Source: Methanobacteriota archaeon (GTDB lineage Archaea; Thermoplasmatota; Poseidoniia; Poseidoniales; Thalassarchaeaceae). From it: a stretch of DNA of 6,293 nucleotides. A program made the translations under genes and the position numbers. The notes under the pieces were generated by a model. That model worked only from the letters and a program-made list of their open reading frames with translations, searched no databases and was not told the DNA's origin. The DNA lies in assembly GCA_002712575.1 (NCBI GenBank), contig PATZ01000047.1, positions 54,557-60,849 of the forward strand, written 5' to 3'. Positions 1 to 6,293 of the stretch are shown in pieces (the first letter of the stretch is position 1; each line of letters starts with the position of its first letter).

Positions 1-1266
1 CCTAATAAAATTCAAAAACATATTTACTTCATGGGGAAGGATAATATCCCATTCCACACCATAATTTGGCCCGCTATAATAATGGCAATGAATTCAGCCA
101 ACTCTAAAACTCCTGTAACAAATAACATTGTATATGGCGATATTTTATTAGAGAATAATGTAGCATCAAATGAATACTTAATGTTACAAGGTGGGCAATT
201 TAGCAAAAGTAGGAAGCATGCTGTTTGGTTGCCAAACTTTTTAGAAAACTATGATCCAGATACTTTGAGATACTATTTATCAATAAATATGCCTGAAACT
301 CATGATACAGATTTCCGATGGGATGAATTTGTTGATAGAGTTAACAATGAATTAATTGGAAATTATGGGAATTTTGTAAATAGAGTTTTAACGCTTACAC
401 ATAGATTAGAGCCTAGTACTGGTCAAAATCCTTTATCTAATTATGAGATGCTCGATAAACATGAAGATCTGATTAAGGAAATTAAAGAATTACATAAAAA
501 AGCTACAGTATCATTGGAAAGACAAAGATTCAAAGAAGGATTGAGATATATAATGACTATTTCTCAAAAAGGTAATATTTTATTACAACAAAGCGCACCT
601 TGGAAATATCTAAATTCTATTGAGAGTGATGAAAAAAAAGATTCATTGTCAGGTTTGGCTTTAGCATGGAGAATTACAAGAAGTTTGGCAATATTAACTC
701 ATCCTTTCATGCCGTTTCAAAGTAAACGATTATGGAAAATGTTAGGTGAAATTTCTAATATTGATAATGTTCTGTGGCAAGATGCAATGTTATTTGATTA
801 TGAACTTTCATGGAATGAAGAAAGACCCAATGCACTATTCAAAAAACTAGATTTGAAAAAAATAATTGAAAGAGAAGATATGATAGCTGATGAATATAAT
901 AATGAAGGAAAGACGAGTGCCGAGGTCAAGGGAAGTGAATATATCCAGTTTGATGATTTTATGAAAGTTGAAATGAAGACTGGAAAAATTATCTCAGTCA
1001 ATGAACATCCTAATGCAGATAAATTGTGGGTAATAGAGTTACAAGATACTCCAGAAACTACCAGGACGATATGTGCCGGTCTCAAAGGAATATATGAAAA
1101 GGAAAAATTAGTGGGTATGAATGTAGTTTATGTGGCCAATCTAGAACCCCGAAAATTACGCGGTGTGATTTCAGAGGGGATGTTGTTAGCAGCGGATGAT
1201 GGAAATGGTAATGTTAAATTATTAACGCCAGAAGGGGAAATTTCAACAGGGTCAATAGTTAGATAA
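1..1266 (+). CDS. metG: Methionyl-tRNA synthetase, C-terminal part (5' truncated by window edge)
   Basis: This cytoplasmic enzyme charges tRNA-Met with methionine using ATP. The reading frame is open from base 1, so the ATG at 31 is internal and the gene starts upstream. The first 22 visible residues include GKDNIPFHTIIWP, a hallmark of the class I MetRS catalytic core. The KMSKS-type loop is FSKSR at window residues 67-71 (bases 199-213), the form usual in archaeal/eukaryal-like MetRS. The helical anticodon-binding domain follows, with GNFVNR near residues 123-128. A charged linker of about 30 residues then leads to an EMAP/Trbp111-type OB-fold tRNA-binding domain (residues about 315-421), recognisable by HPNADKLWV and LRGVISEGMLLAA. 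The N-terminal HIGH motif and zinc knuckles are outside the window. The stop is TAA at 1264-1266. The last 15 bp overlap the end of tsr3 on the other strand. The identification is secure. Confidence 0.97.
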   Translation, partial: PNKIQKHIYFMGKDNIPFHTIIWPAIIMAMNSANSKTPVTNNIVYGDILLENNVASNEYLMLQGGQFSKSRKHAVWLPNFLENYDPDTLRYYLSINMPETHDTDFRWDEFVDRVNNELIGNYGNFVNRVLTLTHRLEPSTGQNPLSNYEMLDKHEDLIKEIKELHKKATVSLERQRFKEGLRYIMTISQKGNILLQQSAPWKYLNSIESDEKKDSLSGLALAWRITRSLAILTHPFMPFQSKRLWKMLGEISNIDNVLWQDAMLFDYELSWNEERPNALFKKLDLKKIIEREDMIADEYNNEGKTSAEVKGSEYIQFDDFMKVEMKTGKIISVNEHPNADKLWVIELQDTPETTRTICAGLKGIYEKEKLVGMNVVYVANLEPRKLRGVISEGMLLAADDGNGNVKLLTPEGEISTGSIVR

Positions 1267-1797
1267 AAGGGATTTATTGAAGAAATCCCATTGCAATTTT
1301 TCTAATTCTTCGTTACTTTTTGCATTAGAATAAGCCACCAAAGGTTCTTTATTCAATTCCAAAAACTGTTTACCAAATCTGAAAGGCTGTAGGATTTTTT
1401 TGGCTTGATTTTCTCTTCCTAAAATCCATAATGAAATTGCAAATGCCTCTACAGTCGATAATCGACCAGGTTTTCCCCATGAGACTTCGTTTGCTGCTAA
1501 AACCAATGGTAGAGATTTGTTTACTAATTTTGTCTTTTTTTTAATAAGATCCAATGAGTCATCTATCTGTTTCCAAGAACAATCTAAAGCCACTAAAGAA
1601 GCTCCTAAATCTATCATTCTTTTATCATCAGGACCTAATAAGGCATTACTCCTTGGATTTAATAAGAATCCTCTTTTTGGTGATTTAGATACATTGTTAT
1701 GTAATATGGCATTTCCATATTTTTCCATTTTCTTTGCTGTACATTTCTTAGGATCATCTTGATCTAGATGAATTATATGTAAAGGTGTAAACTCCAT
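1252..1797 (-). CDS. tsr3: Tsr3-type rRNA aminocarboxypropyltransferase (DUF367 family)
   Basis: Tsr3 transfers the 3-amino-3-carboxypropyl group of S-adenosylmethionine to a helix-31 uridine or pseudouridine of small-subunit rRNA, a late step in small-subunit maturation. The 181-residue protein shows family blocks in order: LDQDDPKKCTAKK (residues 11-23), GFLLNP (43-48), LVALDCSW (68-75), LAANEVSWGKP (100-110), LSTVEAFAISLWILG (113-127) and FGKQFLELN (141-149). The length fits compact archaeal members. The canonical block is closer to AANPVNYGKP, and the RxLP usually before it reads KSLP here, so this is a diverged version. The ATG at 1797 comes one base after the MBF1 stop (TGA-G-ATG). A GAAGGA ribosome site (1808-1803) sits 5 nt upstream, inside the MBF1 gene. 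The two genes are therefore probably co-transcribed and translationally coupled. The 3' end overlaps metG tail to tail. Confidence 0.92.
   Translation of the reverse strand: MEFTPLHIIHLDQDDPKKCTAKKMEKYGNAILHNNVSKSPKRGFLLNPRSNALLGPDDKRMIDLGASLVALDCSWKQIDDSLDLIKKKTKLVNKSLPLVLAANEVSWGKPGRLSTVEAFAISLWILGRENQAKKILQPFRFGKQFLELNKEPLVAYSNAKSNEELEKLQWDFFNKSLLSNY
1269..1301 (+). terminator. Hairpin plus T-run just after metG
   Basis: Two bases after the metG stop there is a perfect 7-bp inverted repeat, GGGATTT (1269-1275) and AAATCCC (1283-1289), with a 7-nt loop. Seven bases later comes TTTTT (1297-1301). This resembles a terminator for metG. Archaeal termination depends mainly on T-tracts, so the hairpin may be secondary. 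The whole element lies inside the 3' coding part of tsr3 on the minus strand. The arrangement is seen directly; its function is inferred. Confidence 0.45.
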
Positions 1798-1798
1798 C

Positions 1799-2359
1799 TC
1801 AATCCTTCTTTCTCTTTCTGCCGCCTATACGAGAAACTCCTAATCTTCTCATTTTTCTCTTGGTATTTTTTTGTTTAGAAACGATATCGTTTTGAGAAAT
1901 ATTAGCATCGGCCATAGTCATTTCTTTCATTTCTTTAGATTTAATTATTCTTTCATTCTGAGGCGTAATTGGGGAAAATAAATTTATATCTAATGCTTTT
2001 GATATTTTTTTAATAGTGGCATCAGTTACTCTGTAGCCGTTTTCTATTTTTTGTATCATGTTGACCTTCTCATTGGTTTTCTTGGCTAATTGTTCTATAT
2101 CCCAACCCCTTATTTCTCTTTCTTTTCGTATTTTAATATGAAAATTGGGTATTAATTCTTCTGTTTCAGTACCTATTAAATAATTACTACTTTTTGAAAT
2201 TAGAGGTTTAGTAATAATTTTTGAATTATATTTCTTTTCATTTATTGGAGACAAACCCAAAGAATCTGAACACTTAATACAGCAATCAATAATTGTGGTG
2301 GAGGTTTGGGTTTTTCTGGTAGAAACCCGTTCGTTACCACATAACTCACAGACACCCAT
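1799..2359 (-). CDS. mbf1: Multiprotein bridging factor 1 (zinc ribbon plus Cro/C1-type HTH)
   Basis: Archaeal MBF1 is a helix-turn-helix protein related to the eukaryotic coactivator. Archaeal members are known to bind the small ribosomal subunit. With the start at 2359 the protein has 186 residues. It begins MGVCELCG, and CELC pairs with CIKC about 23 residues later to form an N-terminal zinc ribbon. A variable linker follows, then a Cro/C1-type HTH at about residues 72-128. This HTH includes LAKKT and the family-typical IQKIENGYRVT. A lysine/arginine-rich tail ends in GGRKRKKD. The frame also has ATGs at 2389, 2386 and 2371. I prefer 2359 because family members usually start just before the first CxxC. 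A TATA-like element at 2409-2401 would also put transcription start near 2380, downstream of 2389. Against this, 2359 has no clear ribosome site. The longer form would add ten residues with an extra CMRC pair. It is the first gene of an operon with tsr3. Confidence 0.9.
   Translation of the reverse strand: MGVCELCGNERVSTRKTQTSTTIIDCCIKCSDSLGLSPINEKKYNSKIITKPLISKSSNYLIGTETEELIPNFHIKIRKEREIRGWDIEQLAKKTNEKVNMIQKIENGYRVTDATIKKISKALDINLFSPITPQNERIIKSKEMKEMTMADANISQNDIVSKQKNTKRKMRRLGVSRIGGRKRKKD
1803..1808 (-). promoter_or_regulatory. Ribosome binding site of tsr3 inside the end of MBF1
   Basis: GAAGGA on the minus strand is followed by 5 nt and then the tsr3 ATG at 1797. It overlaps the last codons of MBF1, as expected for a translationally coupled pair. 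Confidence 0.55.
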
Positions 2360-2361
2360 AA

Positions 2362-2378
2362 GACATCGCATGCATGTC
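2362..2378. repeat. 17-bp imperfect palindrome just upstream of MBF1 start
   Basis: GACAT (2362-2366) and ATGTC (2374-2378) are perfect 5-bp arms around CGCATGC, whose last six bases (GCATGC) are themselves palindromic. It ends 2 bp upstream of the preferred MBF1 ATG. It could be an operator or a 5'-leader hairpin, but arms this short can arise by chance. Confidence 0.3.
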
Positions 2379-2400
2379 CTATTCATCATTCCTTCGCAGA

Positions 2401-2409
2401 TATCATAAA
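2401..2409. promoter_or_regulatory. TATA-like element shared by divergent MBF1 and PAN promoters
   Basis: On the plus strand TATCATAAA is centred about 26 bp before the PAN ATG (2431), the spacing expected for a leaderless archaeal transcript. PAN has no ribosome site upstream, which agrees with this. On the minus strand the same bases read TTTATGATA and would start MBF1 transcription near 2380, giving a leader of about 20 nt to the ATG at 2359. The match to the archaeal TATA consensus is only moderate, so this is inferred from spacing. Confidence 0.4.
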
Positions 2410-2416
2410 CTATGAT
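2402..2416. repeat. Perfect inverted repeat ATCATA-AAC-TATGAT, candidate operator
   Basis: Two perfect 6-bp arms (2402-2407 and 2411-2416) flank a 3-bp spacer in the 41-bp stretch between the longest MBF1 frame and PAN. The repeat overlaps the putative TATA element. A bound dimeric regulator would therefore be placed to block or modulate both divergent genes. The repeat is seen directly; the operator role is inferred. Confidence 0.45.
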
Positions 2417-2430
2417 GGCCTAGTAGAAAT

Positions 2431-3663
<1,233 letters not shown>

Positions 3664-3692
3664 TCATAATCCTCTTCATTGAGTCAATGTTC

Positions 3693-3699
3693 GGAGAGG
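3693..3699 (+). promoter_or_regulatory. Ribosome binding site of ftcD
   Basis: GGAGAGG contains the GGAG core 4 nt before the ATG at 3701 and supports that start over the in-frame GTG at 3710. It lies in the 37-nt PAN-ftcD gap, where I see no T-tract terminator. Confidence 0.6.
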
Positions 3700-3700
3700 C

Positions 3701-4741
3701 ATGGATGATGTGCTAATAGAATGTGTTCCAAATTTCAGTGAAGGGAGAAATAAAAATACAATCGAGGCGATTAAAGATGCAATTCTATCTACTCCAAACG
3801 TGACACTCTTAGATATTGATGTAGGGCGTGATTTTAACAGAACAGTAATTACAATGGTTGGTAACCCAAGTTCAATATTAACGGCTGCTGTTAAGTCTTC
3901 TAAAGTAGCATTTGAACTAATAGATATGCAAAATCACACAGGAGAACATGCAAGAATGGGGGCAGTAGATGTTGTACCTTTTATTCCATTAGCAAATGCA
4001 TCAATGGAGATATGTACTACAATTGCTATCAAATATGCTGAGATAATTAGTACTGAATGCGATGTACCAGTTTACCTTTATGGAGAATCAGCGACTAAAT
4101 TGGACAGAATCAGTTTACCTAATATCCGAAGAGGGGAGTTCGAAGGATTTTCAGAAAAAATTAAGCAAAAAAATTGGATTCCAGATTATGGTAAGCCTGA
4201 ATTAAATAAAAAATCTGGTGTTACAGCTACAGGTTCAAGGAATATGTTGATAGCTTATAATGTTAATTTAGATACAAATGATAAAGCTCTTGCAAATATA
4301 ATAGCGGGAAAAATAAGGACAAGTGGTGTATTAAAGAAGGATGATGAGGGAAATAAAATAATTGGTGATAATGGTAAGCCAAAGAGGGAACCAGGGAAGT
4401 TTAAATCGCTACAAGCTGCTGGATGGATGTATGATGATGATACAGCACAAGTATCCATGAATTTACTTAATTATAATGTTACAGGATTCCATCATGTTAT
4501 GGAATCTATAAAATTAGAAGCAAAAAAATTAGGATTGAATGTGATATCCTCAGAACTTGTTGGACTATGTCCTTTAGATGCATTTTTAGAAGCAGGTAGA
4601 TATTATTGTTCGAGCGATAATATAACTTCACAGGAAGAATTAGTAGATATAGCAATCAAAGGATTAAAACTAGATGTTATAGATAAGTTCATTCCCGAAA
4701 ATAATATTATAGAATGGACTATAATAAAAAATAGAGGATAA
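3701..4741 (+). CDS. ftcD: Glutamate formimidoyltransferase (stand-alone FTCD N-terminal activity)
   Basis: The enzyme transfers the formimino group of N-formimino-L-glutamate to tetrahydrofolate, giving glutamate and 5-formimino-tetrahydrofolate, the last part of histidine degradation. The 346 residues begin with the family signature IECVPNFSEG (6-15). They continue with DVGRDFNRT (40-48) and HTGEHARMGAVDVVPFIP (79-96). His83 aligns by position with the catalytic His82 of the pig enzyme. VPVYLYGESA-like, AQVSMNLL and SELVGLCPLDAF blocks follow. A hydrophilic insert at about 212-231 (DDEGNK then GDNGKPK) is of a kind I recall in bacterial transferases and is shorter or absent in animal FTCD. 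There is no cyclodeaminase domain; that activity is encoded by the next gene, 4 nt downstream. An archaeon may use a pterin carrier other than folate, which the sequence does not settle. Confidence 0.95.
   Translation: MDDVLIECVPNFSEGRNKNTIEAIKDAILSTPNVTLLDIDVGRDFNRTVITMVGNPSSILTAAVKSSKVAFELIDMQNHTGEHARMGAVDVVPFIPLANASMEICTTIAIKYAEIISTECDVPVYLYGESATKLDRISLPNIRRGEFEGFSEKIKQKNWIPDYGKPELNKKSGVTATGSRNMLIAYNVNLDTNDKALANIIAGKIRTSGVLKKDDEGNKIIGDNGKPKREPGKFKSLQAAGWMYDDDTAQVSMNLLNYNVTGFHHVMESIKLEAKKLGLNVISSELVGLCPLDAFLEAGRYYCSSDNITSQEELVDIAIKGLKLDVIDKFIPENNIIEWTIIKNRG
4733..4738 (+). promoter_or_regulatory. Ribosome binding site of the cyclodeaminase gene
   Basis: AGAGGA overlaps the end of ftcD and lies 7 nt before the ATG at 4746, consistent with translation of a polycistronic message. 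Confidence 0.5.
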
Positions 4742-4745
4742 GAAT

Positions 4746-5366
4746 ATGAATGAAGGATATATTTCAGTACTCAATGATATCGCGTCAAAGAATCCAACAC
4801 CTGGAGGAGGAGCAGTTGCGGCTCTTGCATTAGGTCACTCATATTCATTGGTTTCTATGGTTTCTCGATTGACTATTGCTTCAGAAAAATGGATAGAAGG
4901 ACATAAAATAAGTAAAAATCTAATAGAAATTTGCGATAATGGGATATTAAATTCTATTGAATTAGCCGAAAATGATTGTAATGCTTTCAACAGTGTTATG
5001 GCATCATATAAATTACCCAAAACTAATGATTCTGAAATTTTGACACGCAAAGAAAAAATATTACAATCTTCTTTAGAAGCAACTATTGCTCCCTATAAAA
5101 TAGCTGAAAATTCTCTGTATTTGTTATCATTATTGCCTAAGTTTGCCTCTAAAGCAAATAAAAATGCCCTAACCGACTTAGCTTCAGCTTCGCAACTTGC
5201 ATATTCTTCTGCTTATATTGCATCACTCAATGTTAAGGTTAACACTCCTGGCATATCAGAAGAAGATTCCAAGAAATATGAATATGAAATTAGGAAAATT
5301 ATTTCCCAGTGTTTTTCTTTTAATGAAGAAACTCAAAAAATAATCTCTTCAAGACTAGGGTGGTAA
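4746..5366 (+). CDS. Formimidoyltetrahydrofolate cyclodeaminase (FTCD_C/FchA family)
   Basis: The expected reaction converts 5-formimino-tetrahydrofolate to 5,10-methenyl-tetrahydrofolate plus ammonia, finishing what the preceding transferase begins. The 206-residue, mostly helical protein matches the cyclodeaminase/cyclohydrolase family. It has the N-terminal NPTPGGGAVAALALG (16-30), where the PGGG turn opens the first long helix. It also has NALTDLASASQLAYSS (140-155) with the conserved Asp144, and SLNVKVN (160-166) near the end. The length suits a free-standing family member. The same family includes methenyl-tetrahydrofolate cyclohydrolase (FchA), so homology alone does not fix the substrate. 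Its place between ftcD and hutU, with gaps of 4 nt and 1 nt, favours the histidine-pathway role. There is no signal peptide. In animals the two activities are fused in one protein; here they are split but adjacent. Confidence 0.9.
   Translation: MNEGYISVLNDIASKNPTPGGGAVAALALGHSYSLVSMVSRLTIASEKWIEGHKISKNLIEICDNGILNSIELAENDCNAFNSVMASYKLPKTNDSEILTRKEKILQSSLEATIAPYKIAENSLYLLSLLPKFASKANKNALTDLASASQLAYSSAYIASLNVKVNTPGISEEDSKKYEYEIRKIISQCFSFNEETQKIISSRLGW
5357..5363 (+). promoter_or_regulatory. Possible ribosome binding site of hutU
   Basis: AGGGTGG overlaps the last codons of the cyclodeaminase gene, 4 nt before the hutU ATG at 5368. It is a partial match to the archaeal GGAGGTG consensus. The preceding stop is TAA at 5364-5366, one base before the ATG, so translational coupling is likely. 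Confidence 0.4.
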
Positions 5367-5367
5367 T

Positions 5368-6293
5368 ATGATATTCTCAGAAGACATTATTATCGGAATA
5401 CCCAAAAAATTACCTGAAGCAAAGGCGTTAGATCCAGACATTGATCATGCACCAATTAGACCTATAAAATTATCAATAAAAGAACAAAGACTAGCTATAG
5501 AAAATGCATTGAGATATTTTCCTAAAGAATGGCACGTAGAGCTTGCTAGGGAATTTTATGAAGAGTTAAAAAAATATGGCCATATATACATGTATAGATT
5601 CAGACCGGACTATGAAATGTATGCTCGTCCAATTGAAGAATATCCAACTAAATCAATTTCGGCAGCAGCTATAATGCATATGATACAAAATAATCTCGAT
5701 CCAGAAGTAGCACAGTACCCTCATGAACTAGTGACTTATGGAGGGAATGGTACAGTATTTCAAAACTGGATTCAATATAGATTAACTATGTTTTATTTAT
5801 CAAAAATGACTGACCAACAAACACTTGTAATGTATTCTGGACATCCAATGGGACTATTTCCATCTCACAAAAACTCTCCAAGAGTAGTAGTAACTAATGG
5901 AATGGTGATACCGAATTATTCAAGTCAACTTGACTATGAGAAAATGAATGCTATGGGAGTTTCGCAATTCGGACAAATGACTGCAGGGTCATATATGTAC
6001 ATTGGTCCACAAGGAATTGTTCATGGTACTGCTATAACAATTATGAATGCTGCGAGAAAATACCTTAATATAAATCAAGAAAATGACCTTGGTGGAATAC
6101 TTTTTGTTACTTCTGGACTTGGTGGGATGTCAGGTGCACAGGCAAAAGCAGCTGTAATTACAGGAGCAATATGTGTTATAGCTGAATGTAATCCTTTCGC
6201 AGCAGAAAAAAGACATCAACAAGGATGGTTAAGTGAAATTTATCATAATCTTGATGAATTATCTGAAAGAATATCGATTGCAAAACAAAAAAA
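5368..6293 (+). CDS. hutU: Urocanate hydratase (urocanase), N-terminal part, 3' truncated
   Basis: The enzyme adds water to urocanate to form 4-imidazolone-5-propionate, using tightly bound NAD+ as electrophile, in the cytoplasm. The frame is open from 5368 to the window end, giving 308 residues. Family blocks are YGGNGTVFQNW (124-134), LVMYSGHPMGLFPS, QMTAGSYMYIGPQGIVHGT and the glycine-rich NAD+-contacting TSGLGGMSGAQAKAA (248-262). About 90 residues precede the region where short bacterial urocanases begin to align. They include NALRYFP and YGHIYMYRFRPD, features I recognise from the long animal-type enzyme (about 670 residues). I therefore expect roughly half the protein to be missing, including the catalytic-cysteine region. 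The ATG is one base after the cyclodeaminase stop, and the N-terminus MIFSEDIIIGIP resembles the start of long forms. Transfer from bacteria is possible, but base composition looks like that of the neighbours. Confidence 0.95.
   Translation, partial: MIFSEDIIIGIPKKLPEAKALDPDIDHAPIRPIKLSIKEQRLAIENALRYFPKEWHVELAREFYEELKKYGHIYMYRFRPDYEMYARPIEEYPTKSISAAAIMHMIQNNLDPEVAQYPHELVTYGGNGTVFQNWIQYRLTMFYLSKMTDQQTLVMYSGHPMGLFPSHKNSPRVVVTNGMVIPNYSSQLDYEKMNAMGVSQFGQMTAGSYMYIGPQGIVHGTAITIMNAARKYLNINQENDLGGILFVTSGLGGMSGAQAKAAVITGAICVIAECNPFAAEKRHQQGWLSEIYHNLDELSERISIAKQK

Noticed and set aside
31..33. ATG at 31 as the true metG start
   Set aside because: The frame is open to base 1 and residues before this ATG continue the MetRS signature (IYFMGKDN), so the gene begins upstream of the window.
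24..206. 60-codon hydrophobic minus-strand frame at the left edge
   Set aside because: It is opposite the MetRS catalytic core; the hydrophobic look comes from the reverse complement of that sequence.
798..1085. 95-codon open frame on the minus strand within metG
   Set aside because: It is antisense to the MetRS linker and tRNA-binding domain, which are clearly conserved on the plus strand.
1517..1762. 81-codon open frame on the plus strand opposite tsr3
   Set aside because: It is wholly antisense to the conserved Tsr3 coding region and shows no recognisable protein motif; it is a shadow frame.
3664..3700. Terminator or independent promoter between PAN and ftcD
   Set aside because: I found no inverted repeat, T-tract or convincing TATA element in these 37 bases; a weak promoter inside the 3' end of PAN cannot be excluded.
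4340..4381. Hydrophilic DEGNK/GDNGKPK insert in ftcD as an inserted repeat element
   Set aside because: A similar insert is familiar in bacterial formimidoyltransferases, so it is more likely a family feature than a recent insertion.
4255..4458. Minus-strand open frames inside ftcD and inside the cyclodeaminase gene (4835-5050)
   Set aside because: Both lie fully opposite genes with strong family signatures and have no start context or motifs of their own.

Overview
The window is a gene-dense, visibly AT-rich piece of archaeal chromosome. The archaeal assignment rests on four informational genes: an archaeal/eukaryal-type methionyl-tRNA synthetase, the rRNA-modifying enzyme Tsr3, the MBF1 transcription/ribosome factor and the proteasome-activating ATPase PAN. 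An uncultured euryarchaeal or Thermoplasmatota-like (perhaps marine) lineage would fit the low GC and the histidine-degradation genes. I cannot place it more finely from the sequence; classical Thermoplasma is unlikely because it is known to lack PAN.

Layout. Bases 1-1266 (+) hold the 3' part of metG, cut by the left edge. It meets a two-gene minus-strand operon tail to tail: MBF1 (start probably 2359) followed by tsr3 (1797-1252). The metG and tsr3 coding regions overlap by 15 bp, and a terminator-like hairpin for metG lies inside tsr3. A short divergent promoter region, roughly 2360-2430, separates MBF1 from the plus-strand PAN gene (2431-3663). It contains a perfect inverted repeat over a TATA-like element. 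After a 37-nt gap come three tightly packed plus-strand genes of histidine breakdown: glutamate formimidoyltransferase (3701-4741), a stand-alone formimidoyl-folate cyclodeaminase (4746-5366) and urocanate hydratase (5368 to the right edge, truncated).

How the genes work together. MetRS, Tsr3 and MBF1 belong to translation and ribosome biology. PAN unfolds proteins and feeds them to the 20S proteasome. HutU converts urocanate to imidazolonepropionate, which the usual pathway hydrolyses to formiminoglutamate. The formimidoyltransferase moves the formimino group to a tetrahydrofolate-type carrier, and the cyclodeaminase releases ammonia to give the methenyl form. hutH and hutI are not seen and may lie beyond the right edge. 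The short gap between PAN and ftcD, and the Shine-Dalgarno signals on the hut genes but not on PAN, make one transcript plausible, linking protein breakdown to amino-acid catabolism.

No gene-free stretch exceeds 300 bases. I saw no tRNA, rRNA, CRISPR array, insertion sequence or attachment site. I do not see an unmistakably new system. The more interesting points are the archaeal hut cluster with a long, animal-like urocanase and split FTCD activities, its placement behind PAN, and the palindromes in the MBF1/PAN divergent region.
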